Shown in pieces: positions 35,201-47,200 of a DNA stretch of 64,000 bases; the first letter of the stretch is position 1, and each line of letters starts with the position of its first letter. This DNA comes from Mytilus californianus. Taxonomy: Eukaryota; Mollusca; Bivalvia; Mytilida; Mytilidae. The DNA lies in the NCBI RefSeq assembly GCF_021869535.1, contig NW_026262712.1:112713640-112777639 (forward strand), written 5' to 3'. Made by a program: the position numbers and the translations under genes. Below the pieces are notes generated by a model. The model worked only from the letters and a program-made list of their open reading frames with translations. It made no database searches and was not told where the DNA came from.

Positions 35201-38200
35201 TGTGATAAGACATATAAAAATAAGGTCATGTGATATGACATATAAAAATAAGGTCATGTGGTATGACATATAATAATAAGGATATGTGGTATGAAATATA
35301 AAAAATGAGCACATGTGGTATGACGTATTAAAATAATGATTGTTAGAAAATTTTTAAAAACCCAAGGACCCGTGATACTGGGAATACATGTGTGCTATAT
35401 GTATATATGTCCTCCATCAGTGTGTGTGTTGTTTTTATTGTGTATTTTTCATCGGGAACTTAGCGTTGATGCCAAATCCCGAATAATACAATGTATCTAG
35501 AGAAATATTATAACTTATTTTAAACTTTTGATACTCTTGGCGATTTACAATTTGACAAATTGTATTGACACCTGTCCATTGTTGAAACCTGGATGTTGTC
35601 CTCGGCATGTTTAATTTTACTGTCGTTGGGTTGCTGTTTGATTTGACATTTACTCCACATCTCTTTTTATTTCATATTGTAGTTATTGTATTTATTCTAT
35701 CGGCTGTTTTACAACAATTATTGATTGAAGTACCCTCTATTTAACCTTTGTGATTTTATTGCTTCCTAGGCAAATGCCATAGAAACAATACTATGCCCAA
35801 CTGAAACGTAGCAGACATTTATTCCTATAGATAACAGAAGTAATTATTAAAAATAGCTACTTACCGGGAAATATGTAGAATACCTAGTGACTGATAAATA
35901 GGTGCAGTTGTATATTTCTTGTAGTAATTACAATTCAATAACTAATTTAAAGGCAGCTTGGTAACATGACGCTCAAGTCTCCCATTTTCTGTACTAGAGA
36001 TACTGGGGTTCCCGAAAAATTTTGTACAATTTATAGATTAGGACACAATGTTCGACATTTAAAACACGAACTGTTTTGTTTATAAATTTATAATATCTGT
36101 CTTGGGTTGTTGGTTCTCTGAGTTGTACATGTTTCTGTAATACAACAAAGGGCCTTACATAAATCAATTTAATATTAACATATATGTCACAAATAGAAAC
36201 TGGGTGTATCTTGTGACTGGGTAATGTGTTGGCCTGGAACCACACACACACAATAAACAGTACGACAAGTCTGCAAGGACTCTGACTCTGGGACTAGCGC
36301 TTGCAACAAAAGACGACTCTGGTTAGCGCGATGTATAATTTAATAAGTTCAGCATGGAATACAATTGTACAGAGTTGGAACTGCTCAGTGTAACACTAAA
36401 TCCAATCTGCTACATCAAAATAACAACATAGTTTATATAACAAACCAAAAATTACTTGAATAGACTTGACAAATATTTCTCTAAATGAGTGAGAAAGTTC
36501 AATTAAGGGATTACAGAAAAATTAGCACACAGATAATAATTAACAATAGAACATACAGACTTATTTATGGAATTAAAGTCTTGGCTTGTCATATACGAAT
36601 AGTAGACCAATTGAAGTAAAATGTTGCTAATTGAAAATCAAATTAAAACATGAAATTAGATTATCTTAATCTTCTAAACTTGTCTTTAAACCTTTCACAA
36701 TAAAATTAACAAAATCCCTTTTTGAAATATTGCCAATACAACAAAAACAGTGATTCTACAAAATCTTTTACAAAATGTCCGAAAAGTCTCAAAATCAACT
36801 TTTGTCCATTTTTCCACTGTGACAACATGCCTCTTCTCCCACTGAAGCACGACCCCGTGCTTCGAATAGATTCAACGAAAATACCTAAATTGTGGTAGAA
36901 AAGTTCTGGGTTGGTTCTGGTATACGGTCCTTTGATTTAGCGTGGATCGCAATTGTTCTTTTTCACTATCGGATTCTTTTAATTTAATATTCAATTCTCC
37001 AATTTGCTTGTAATACTCGTCCACTTTGAAATGTAAAATGGAGTTTTCATTAAAAAACTGTCTCTTTTCTGTAGCTATTTCTTCGTATTGTTGTTGGATG
37101 TCGAAAATAAAATCACTTTTTCTCTGTAGGTATAATTCCAAATCATTTATGCGTTTTACGTGATTTTGACAGCTGTCTATATTAACGGATTGTCTTTTCT
37201 GGTTGTCTTGTAAGCTTAGAACATTTTCACGTAACTTTTCATTTTCAGTTGAAACACTTTGTAAATGAAGTAACTGTTCGCGTAAATTCTGGATTTCGGC
37301 TGTCAGACTTTCACCCTTTTTCTGTTCTGTTGAAAGTTTCTCTTTGACACACGTTAATTCACATTTGATAATACTAGAGGAGTCCAAACAACTTCGGAAT
37401 GCTGAATCACGAAGATTAGCAAATGGCAAACTACGGGTTAATGATTTAGAATCCAAATATTCCTGTATCCGTCTCGAATCTCTATCCTTTTGCGATTTTG
37501 ATTTGGTTTTTATCTGCGGCACATCTTTGCACTTTTTAATTTCCTGATGAGGACGAGAGACACACATTCGGGCGTAGTGTCCTACGCGATGACACTTAAA
37601 ACATTGCTTACTTTCTGCATAACAAAATGTTTGTCTATGCTGATTTCCACATCTGGCGCACGCTGGAATCTGACGCATCTGGAAAAACCATGGTCTCCAC
37701 TGTGGCCTGAAGTTGTATTCCATCGCTGCAACTCTGCTACATGTATATATGTACGTCTCTGCTGGGGAACTGGTAAATCGCTTGCTGCTCTGAGGTATCA
37801 GGAAAGCGTGTTGAGCTAAAGAGTCAACACGACCCGGACCTGGCACCAAATGTCACAAATAGAAACTGGGTGTATCTTGTGACTGGGTAATGTGTTGGCC
37901 TGGAACCACACACACACAATAAACAGTACGACAAGTCTGCAAGGACTCTGACTCTGGGACTAGCTCTTGCAACAAAAGACGACTCTGGTTAGCGCGATGT
38001 ATAATTTAATAAGTTCAGCATGGAATACAATTGTACAGAGTTGGAACTGCTCAGTGTAACACTAAATCCAATCTGCTACATCAAAATAACAACATAGTTT
38101 ATATAACAAACCAAAAATTACTTGAATAGACTTGACAAATATTTCTCTAAATGAGTGAGAAAGTTCAATTAAGGGATTACAGAAAAATTAGCACACAGAT

Positions 38201-41200
38201 AATAATTAACAATAGAACATACAGACTTATTTATGGAATTAAAGTCTTGGCTTGTCATATACGAATAGTAGACCAATTGAAGTAAAATGTTGCTAATTGA
38301 AAATCAAATTAAAACATGAAATTAGATTATCTTAATCTTCTAAACTTGTCTTTAAACCTTTCACAATAAAATTAACAAAATCCCTTTTTGAAATATTGCC
38401 AATACAACAAAAACAGTGATTCTACAAAATCTTTTACAAAATGTCCGAAAAGTCTCAAAATCAACTTTTGTCCATTTTTCCACTGTGACATATACTCAAT
38501 CAATCACATACATGTGGAAAACATTTTCAATAATGAATATACTTCTGAAATAAATATAAAATATTATTAAAAACGTTCTGTGTTGTCACATAAAATTCTA
38601 AATTGTTTTTGAGGAATGATTAACGTGATTAATTAGATATAAGAAGATGTGGTATGAGTGCCAATGAGACAACTCTCCATCCAAGTCAAAATTTATAAAA
38701 GTAAACCATTATAGTAAAAGTACGGTCTTCAAGTCTGATATGATAAAACAAGGCGATGAAACACATTCATTCAAGCACACTTAAATGTCAAAAGGTTCCT
38801 TTGATATACAAATCTATATAAATCATTTGATGTATAGGTTTGCTAAATTTGTAATATGTCGAATCCATAAAATATAAAACGCCTATCTAGATTATCTACA
38901 GAACAAAACATTGATGTCCCATCAAAAGAAAAATCTACTGATCATTCCTGAACAAAAATATTTTTTTAATCGTGCTCCATACTCTTACAAAATGAAAATA
39001 ACATTTAATGAATTGTATGCGTCCGAAGCGATATTCTGGATTTACCATTATCAAGAAAGCGCATAGCCACAGAAAAGAAAGTCAAGGATACACAAGTACC
39101 GAAACACTCGAAGAGCAACATGACCAAAAGAAAAATGAGTGTCTTTCTATTTCTAGTTTGCCTTTTAACATGGTCAGTTCAGTTACTGCTCACTATTCTA
39201 TACCATTACCTATCATTGGTTGATCTGTTTTACATTACAGCGTTTGTCATTTGTCTTCGACCTTGGGGGTGGGAGTATTTCTTTGGAGGAGGTTTGTCCT
39301 TGGAGGTAGGGTGTGTTGATAGTTAAAATCTTTTATGTTTTCTGCTATTTATTTTGCTTAGGATAAAAACTGAAAGTTGTCACATTGGCTATTATGCCAC
39401 ATCTTCTTATTTTACTTTGACCAAATATGAACTCAACTTTACCAAGTATGAACTATATTTAATCGGGCTAGGTCATTCCGACCATTGCTTAGGGTAAAAA
39501 CTGAAAGTTGTCCCATAGGCAATCATGCCACATCTTCTTATTTTACTTTGCCAAATATGAACGGAACTTTAACAAGTATGAACTATATTTAATTGGGCTA
39601 GGTCATCCCGATTGATGAAACTATTCGTAGAAAATTTTTGCTCTGAATTCTTCGACTACTAGAAACTAAACAAAAAGCCATCATTTATCACATTTGGGAG
39701 ACAACAGACATCTGAACAGATATACGATATTGAATGTTTATAATAATATGATTGCGCACTATTGAAATACAATAATTGTTGATTTAAAACCACACAAAAC
39801 GTCAGCGTAGAGATATAGTGTTGAGTTTAATATATTGAGGTGAAACACCAGTTTTGTTTTGTTTTTTTTTAAATCTTGCTATGCATCTATTGTGATGGAA
39901 ATCATTGAAATTTGAATCTTACCAACAGTTTTTTCTCTCTCAAAAACAAGCATTTATATAGTAAAAAGTATATCATAATTAACGATAATCTGTTCTGTGA
40001 ATTAAAGGCTTGTACCAAACTTAAATCCTGCATCCGAGCTTTAATATATGATTCTACTAGTTAGTTAATCAGCTACATGTAGACTTTGTGGATTCTATCA
40101 CGTTTCAAGTTCATATCTGCGACCTCACTGTCATAATTATGGCGAATACAAAAGACCTCTCAAGCTAACGCGGTGTAATGAATGCACGCCAGAGAACCTA
40201 TATTACAGCTTGTACAATTATAAGTGCAATCTACATGACGGTTCATTAACATTATGGCCTTACATATTCATTATAGGTGTATGAACCCTTTTATATAAAT
40301 GGTTTTGACAGTAATGAGTTAGCAACTACTTTCTTGAGTGACAATAATTCATACGTCCACCTACAACAACTTGCATATGTATGAAATTATGTACGATGCA
40401 AGTAATTTTAGAGAATTCTGATGACAAAACATTATCTGTTTCCAAAATTGAACCATCAACATAATAGGTATGTGCTTTGTGAGGACGCTCTGAATGAATT
40501 TATCTCCGCTAGAAAAAGTTCTGATAAGTAATAATGTTGAAAAAGAAATAAAAACCAAAACAGAAATATTATCTCTTTTTTTTCTGAAAATCACTATGTT
40601 ACTTATTCTATACATTTTTCTGCTTTCTACATCTCATGGGAACACGTCAATTCTCTGCATATTCTAAGATGGAATATGTTATGAGAACATGTCAATATTC
40701 CGTTTACGAAGGTACGCGAATATGTCATGAAACATGTCAATATTCCATATACGAAGATAGACAAATGTGTCATGAGATACGTCAAGACTATGTAAACGAA
40801 GATAAAACAAATATGTCAAAGGAACACGTCATTACCTCGTACACGAAGAGATACGAATGTTTCATGGGAACACGTGAATACTCCTTATACGAAGTTGAAG
40901 AATGAAGTAAAACAAGAATGTGCCCATAGTACATGGATGCCCCACTCGCACTATCATTTTCTATGTTCAGTGGACCGTGAAATTAGGGTCAAAACTCTTA
41001 ATTTGGCATTAAAATTAGAAAGATCATATCATAGGAAAAATGTGTACTAAGTTTCAAGTTTATTGGACTTCAACTTCATCAAAAACTACCTTGACCAAAA
41101 TGTTAACCTGAAGCGGGACAGACGGACGGACGGACGGAAGAACGAACGGACGCACAGACCGAAAAACATAATGCCCCTCTACTATCGTAGTTTGGGAATA

Positions 41201-44200
41201 AAAATACCTGATTATGGAGATATTATACACTTATGTGTAACAATCAAGACGACCAAACCTACTGAAGGTGGATAATTAGGACAGTGGATGGATGTGCTTA
41301 AAACTTTTAAGATGTTGCAAGTGATAGCTGTTAAGAAAATGCTTGAAACTTAGAACAATCAGGAAAACTACAAAGAATGATGTGTGAAAAATATTAACGA
41401 TTCTCTGAGAAAATAATTTCCCATGAATGTATTATCTATGAGCAACAAAAAGATAGGCATGTTTATATGAAATACATGTCGATGTTGTAATGCGTTTTGC
41501 TTGTGAGACATTTAAAGTAAATCATTGTGCATGTATCATCAGTTTAACGGTAAAATTACAGAGTTAAACAAATGACTTAAACAGAAATGTAGTTGCAGTT
41601 TCAAAATAAGTTTTAAAGTATGTACATGTAGACTCAGGATTATTTAGAGCTTCACATGCTAGACACATATCTATTGTTTAAGACTGAATGGTACCCTCTA
41701 GAAGTCCTTTTGTTTTTTCCTCGGGTTGCTGTCTCATTGAACTTTACCCCACATCAACTTTTATTCATACACAAAATAACACCCATCCAGCATAGAACAA
41801 AGAACGAGACTGGACTGGTACCCGTATGGTTACTGAAGCCAACTATGCATTCTGATATACTCAACTGTTATTCTATGTATGTGTTCCCAACGCAATGGTG
41901 TTCCTTCATGTGTATGATACCTTGATCATGTTGATAAATATCAGAGAATATCATATTTATTCATACTGCAGAATGACGGGTGCTAAATGAGCGTTTGTGT
42001 TTTTTATTAAAAAGATGTTACCGTCGGGAGTTTTCTTACTTAGTATAAAGTCAATCTTTCGTTATCTTTTCAGCTTTATTTTAGATTAAAATGATACATG
42101 TGGGACGTCGTTCGTGTATAAGATTGGTTTGATATGTTTTTTATTCAAAATCAGCTGAAGAGAAAAGTACATTTTCTAACACACATTAGTATAAAAAAGG
42201 AAGACGTGGTTTGATTGCAAATGAGACCACTCTCCAACATAGACCAGACGACGTAGATGTTAGCAACTAAAGGTCATCATGAGGACTTCAACAATGAGCA
42301 AAACCCTTAACGCATAGCAAGCAATATGCATTGTTACCTTTTACGAAAATTTAGTTGACAACTAAAAGTACATTTTTCTATGTTCACTTGTTTCACACTA
42401 TTCTATTTCCTCTAATGAATAAGTTTTTTAATTATTTTGATACCGTCTGTTTTCACAATTTGATTTCAGCGTATGCCTATCTGAAAATCACTAGCTATTA
42501 AAAGGAAACCACAAAACATCGTTCTGCTGTTGATGTGGTCGTGATAAGACTTGATATCGCAGTGTTTTTGTATAAAATAAACAGCTTGGAAATATAATAT
42601 TACAATTATCAAATCTCTAGACAACCTGATAAAACTTATAAATATAAAAACCAAATCCTAAGTATTGATAAAATATAATAAATGTTCTCTGAAGTCAGTG
42701 ACCTTAAAACCTTTACCTCGCTGCGGATAATCGGACGAGTGAATACTCTAGCTGTACATGCTGATCTATTCTTTATCATAGAGCCTCGCTGTGGATAATC
42801 GGACGAATGAATAGTCTAGCTGTACATGCTGATCTATACTTTATCATAGAGCCTCGCTGTGGATAATAGGGCGACTGAATAGTCTGGCTTTACATGATGA
42901 TCTCTATATTCAAGTGACCTTAAAACCTTTACCTCACTGCGGATAATCGGACGAATGAATACTCTAGCTGTACATGCTGATCTCTATTTTATCATAGAGA
43001 AAAGAATTTTGATTCATCCATATATACACTTTACTATGTAAAAAAAAACCTGACTGGCAAATCTTGTTTGTTTTCAATTTACCTTTCAATGCTGATAATG
43101 GATAGGAAAAAAAAATATTTCACCTTTCTATTCTCAATTCGACAGCGGATCTACTTCCGTTTCATAAACAAAAAGGTCGACTTTAATAAAGCACATTGCT
43201 ACATACATGTAGCAGCACAATACACATATCTCTTCATTAGAATTTGTGAAACAGTTATTAAGCATTTCCTGCTCTCCTTATTGGACACGTCACTCACTCT
43301 AACAAGCCACTTAATCACAGTGGGTTTTTTTTATTATATAAGTTATTATTATTTCATTTTTTTTTTATGTCAAGTACCTTCTTTGCAACTTTTTTTTCCC
43401 TACTCTTTTTATTTTATCGTCTCCCTGCGTGTCATTTTGGATCTTTAAAGTGGTTGATTCTTTATGCAAATGCTTATTATTGAGCAATTTTCAATGAAAT
43501 ATGGTTTATTTTACAGATGCTACAAAGCTGACTGTGTACGGCGACAGCAGCAGTATTAGATCACGTGGTACACGCCATACGGACCGTCGTCTAATCTCCG
43601 AAACTCAGATTCAGTACATCAACAGAAATGTATTCCGGGACAGCGTGTCAATCAAAGAAATTATAATGTCCGGAAACAACATCGCTATAATGTATCCCTC
43701 AGTATTTCACTACCTCCGAAGTCTCCAAACCTTGTCTTTAACGAACAATAATATTCGCCATTTGTCGGCAGCAGTATTCAATGGACTCGGGAATCTTCAG
43801 GAACTGCGATTGTCGGACAACATGATAAAGTTCTTACCCTATACGGTATTTACATACCTAACGGAACTCAAATCTTTATATTTGAACGGGAATAAAATAA
43901 AAATGTTGCCAAGAGACGTGTTGAAACCACTCGTTAATCTACAGGTTCTTGATTTGTCACGTAACAATATATCAGACTTTTATGATGCAACGTTTGATCA
44001 AAACGTTAACTTACAAGAACTTTTACTAAACGGAAATAGACTTTGGAAAATTCGACCAAGATGGTTCCAAAACCTTTATTCACTTCGAAGTCTTTCATTG
44101 AGAGGGAATGCCATTGTTAATGTTCCAGCTAAGTCCTTCGCTAATTTATTTAATCTTGAGGAATTACTACTTTCCGCCAATCACATTGAAGAGATAGAAA

Positions 44201-47200
44201 ACGGTGCTTTCAATAATTTACGTGATTTAAAAAGCTTAGATTTATCTACAAATGATCTTCCTGAAATCCGATCATCCTATTTGAATGATCTCGATTCTCT
44301 ATCTGAATTATTTTTATCCAATAATAAATTGGTGCAGATTAAGAATGGAACATTCGATTTGATTCGCTATTTGAAAAAATTAGATTTATCTCGGAATGAC
44401 ATCAGCACTATTGAAACAGGGACATTCTCATTACTAAGACAACTTCAAATATTAGATTTGTCGTATAATAAAATGTTGAAATTTAAAAAGGGAATCGCAT
44501 ATGGAATTGAGAACCTAGAGGAGCTGCATCTTGATAATAATTTCATAAGTATGATAGGCGATGGCGCTTTTATGACTTCAAATGTCGAAAGATTGTCCAA
44601 AATGAAACTTTTGAACTTAGAACAAAATAACATAAAAAAGATAGATGCTCAAACATTAAAAGGAATGCCTAGACTAAAAACACTGAAGCTCGGAAATAAT
44701 AACATAAGGAAAGTTCACCCTCAAGCAATGGCAACGTTTATCTACCTTGAAACTTTAACATTGAACAATAATAAATTAAGAGATCTAAACAATGGTATGT
44801 TTTCAAATCTACAAAATGTGTACTCGATTAATTTATCTAATAACAAAATAAGATCGGTCAGTGAAAATACATTTCTTGGGTTGGATAAATTAGAGGATCT
44901 TCTCATGTCAGGAAACAAAATAAATTCTATACATAAGCTTGCATTTCGAGCACTCCCTAGTTTGAGTTCTCTGGATTTGAAAGAAAATCGACTAGTAAGT
45001 TTTAATTTCTCATTTGTAACAAATATGGCACTGCTAACAATAATGGATCTGAGTAAAAATCATTTATTCTGGATTGATATACCACCAGGAGCCTATCTAC
45101 GTCTTAAAGACTTGTTATTGTCGAACAACAATTTACAGACATTAAGTTCAAACATCAAACACTTAATGGGTCGTTCATCTATTTTATCTTTGGATAACAA
45201 TCCATGGGATTGTGACTGTCAACTGAAATGGGTAGTGCAGCCTTTAAAGAATGTCAGATTAGATACGTCAAATGATGCTATGTGTAAATCACCTCCAAAA
45301 CTTCATGGTACAAAGGTAAATACTTTATGTATAACAATACTTTCCATATAACAATTAAGCTTTATAGTTGATATGCACTCAAATACATGTTGAGTTTGAA
45401 TGAAGTTAGAGTGTACCGATTTTCAAAAGAGGTGTGGAAACTTATCTCGGATAGAGATTCTGCTCAGACCTAGAGGTGATTCGAGTGCCACTGCAAAGTC
45501 TTACGTAGACAAATTGTGCGTATTGCGTACTAAATTACAAGGCTTTAAATCGCTGAGTATTTGCACATGTAGCGAATAGTGAACTTTTGCTCCATGCTGA
45601 ATGGTCTAATGTGAGTTTGAGAAAAAGATCCATTATGAAAACGTTATTCCTTTGCTTTTGTCAATTGAGTTTTGTGATTACCTGTGATTAATTCATTCAC
45701 CGTCTTCAGATGGTGACCATATCATGTTTAACATGTAACTGATAATTTAATATGTTATAATTGTGTGTATATAGCGGCCTACCATTCGTCCTTGTTGAAA
45801 CCTGACTGTTTCGATCTTCGGTAAGGCTCGTGAAACTTACCCTGTAAGAAATGTCTAATAACCTAGTCTTGACTCAAACCACTTTATGATAGTCTGAATT
45901 TAGAATCTTTACTTGTAAAATAACAATTGTTTTTATCAAAACTGCGGTCGCCAGAATTTATTTAATGGTCGTTAACTGATACTTCAATGACAACTTGTTT
46001 TGTTGTAGTTCTCGGAACTAACTGATGGAGATATGACTTGTAACCAGAACGTTAACACCAGTCATGATGTCACTCTGATGTGTAAAGATGGTGTGTTTAG
46101 TAAAAGACCGATAGCTAGACGACGGTAAATAGTACTATATTATATTTTCCAAAATAAATTATACATTTGGTAATTTTTGCATTAAAAAAAATTGCTGAAT
46201 GAAGCAAGTCAAAATATTGTTTTTAGATATTTCTAGCTATCAATCCTGCAAAAACTGTTCTATGAATTTCAAAGTAAGTTTGTAATTGATATATGTGACA
46301 GTTTGTAACCTCAGTTGATTAGCATAGATTGAAATGGAAAATATATGTTTGCTTAATGTTCAGTGGCAAATATTTCATGTATAGTAAGAACGAGATCAAG
46401 CAAACAAATAGTACAATAGGGAAGTTCTGTCAAGGGCGTGAACTCTGGATTGGCCACCTTCAGATCCCTTAAAGATTTGTTGCTAGACTTTTTTAACGTG
46501 TAGTGAGCGTGACAACCTCTGTATACAAAGCACTAGATTTATCATCCCCATTTCGACAAGACAGGGAAACTGTTGAGTATTTATACATCTAACACAATAA
46601 AAAAGGGACGATATTCCTGAACAATGTTTTTACACTTATATCTCCTTGCAAAGTACGAATCTTAAATTATGTAAGGCATATGCCACTTAATTAAATTATT
46701 GATAACTTTACTTTCAAGAACTGAGAGAGAACGTAACATTGATTAAATAAACATACTTTCTTGATGTAAATCATAAATTTTATAAAGTAGACATTGGCAA
46801 AGGTACAAAGAGGTATTGTCCTGTCTTGGCTTATATTTCTATGTCAAATTCACTTTGATTACATAATTATATAACTCAGTTGGCCAATGTGATAGTATTC
46901 CCGTCATTAATTTACATGAAAAGCTTGGTTATACACTTAATCAATCCGTTAGATCATTTAATTCTTAACAGAAAAATGTGAGAGTATTCCAAGGCAGATG
47001 TGTGTCGCTTGCCGTCTCCAAATCGTATTAGCAGAAATGGTGAAAATGATAACCAATAACATAGTTGTATTTCCATTTTGGTGTACAAACGATGAAACAA
47101 TTTAGATTCTGAAACTGTGATTGTCTAATTTCAAAGTGTTCCCCGTTTACCAAAATGATAAAACTTCTAAATATTTTTATTTTTTCTATGAACCGCCTCG

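Larger units (their letters stand above)
36181..38494 (-). mobile_element. Young gag-only LTR retroelement (non-autonomous)
   Basis: Two 640-bp LTRs (36185-36824 and 37851-38490) begin TGTCAC and end GTGACA. By eye they differ at one base (GACTAGCGC against GACTAGCTC). TATA flanks both outer ends. The element reads on the minus strand: 5' LTR (right), primer-binding site next to it, one reading frame with two zinc knuckles and a coiled coil, a purine tract, and the 3' LTR (left). There is no protease, RT, RNase H or integrase in the 1026-bp interior, so the enzymes must come from an autonomous relative. It lies antisense in intron 1 of the LRR gene. The near-identity of the LTRs implies recent insertion. 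Confidence 0.92.
23293..43516 (+). other. Intron 1 (20.2 kb), repeat-filled
   Basis: Bounded by GTAAGA and TTTTACAG. No missed exon is needed, since phase and domain sequence join cleanly. Contents in order: RT family E tail (24390), a tail fragment (27235), a retroelement end (28905), a TTAA MITE (30059), a 31-bp array (31670), dispersed repeats (32453 and 32753), an RT tail (34130), a 28-bp array (34910), a gag-only LTR element (36181-38494), a tandem repeat (39356), a 45-bp array (40628), a dispersed repeat (40920) and a 68-bp array (42697). Stretches between these show no gene; the frames at 26042-26278, 27769-27981, 28136-28348 and 43068-43448 have no recognisable domains. Confidence 0.8.

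Noticed and set aside
34870..35314. Minus-strand frames rich in CPYFYMSYHM
   Set aside because: Product of the 28-bp array; three frames give the same low-complexity peptide.
40636..40905. 89-codon frame as a small Cys-containing repeat protein
   Set aside because: It follows a ~45-bp minisatellite with no signal peptide and strong unit decay.
43501..45351. Stand-alone 616-aa LRR gene
   Set aside because: Its first ATG lies in the intron before a good acceptor, it would lack a signal peptide and LRRNT, and it would end inside the LRRCT; splicing to exons 1 and 3 repairs both ends.
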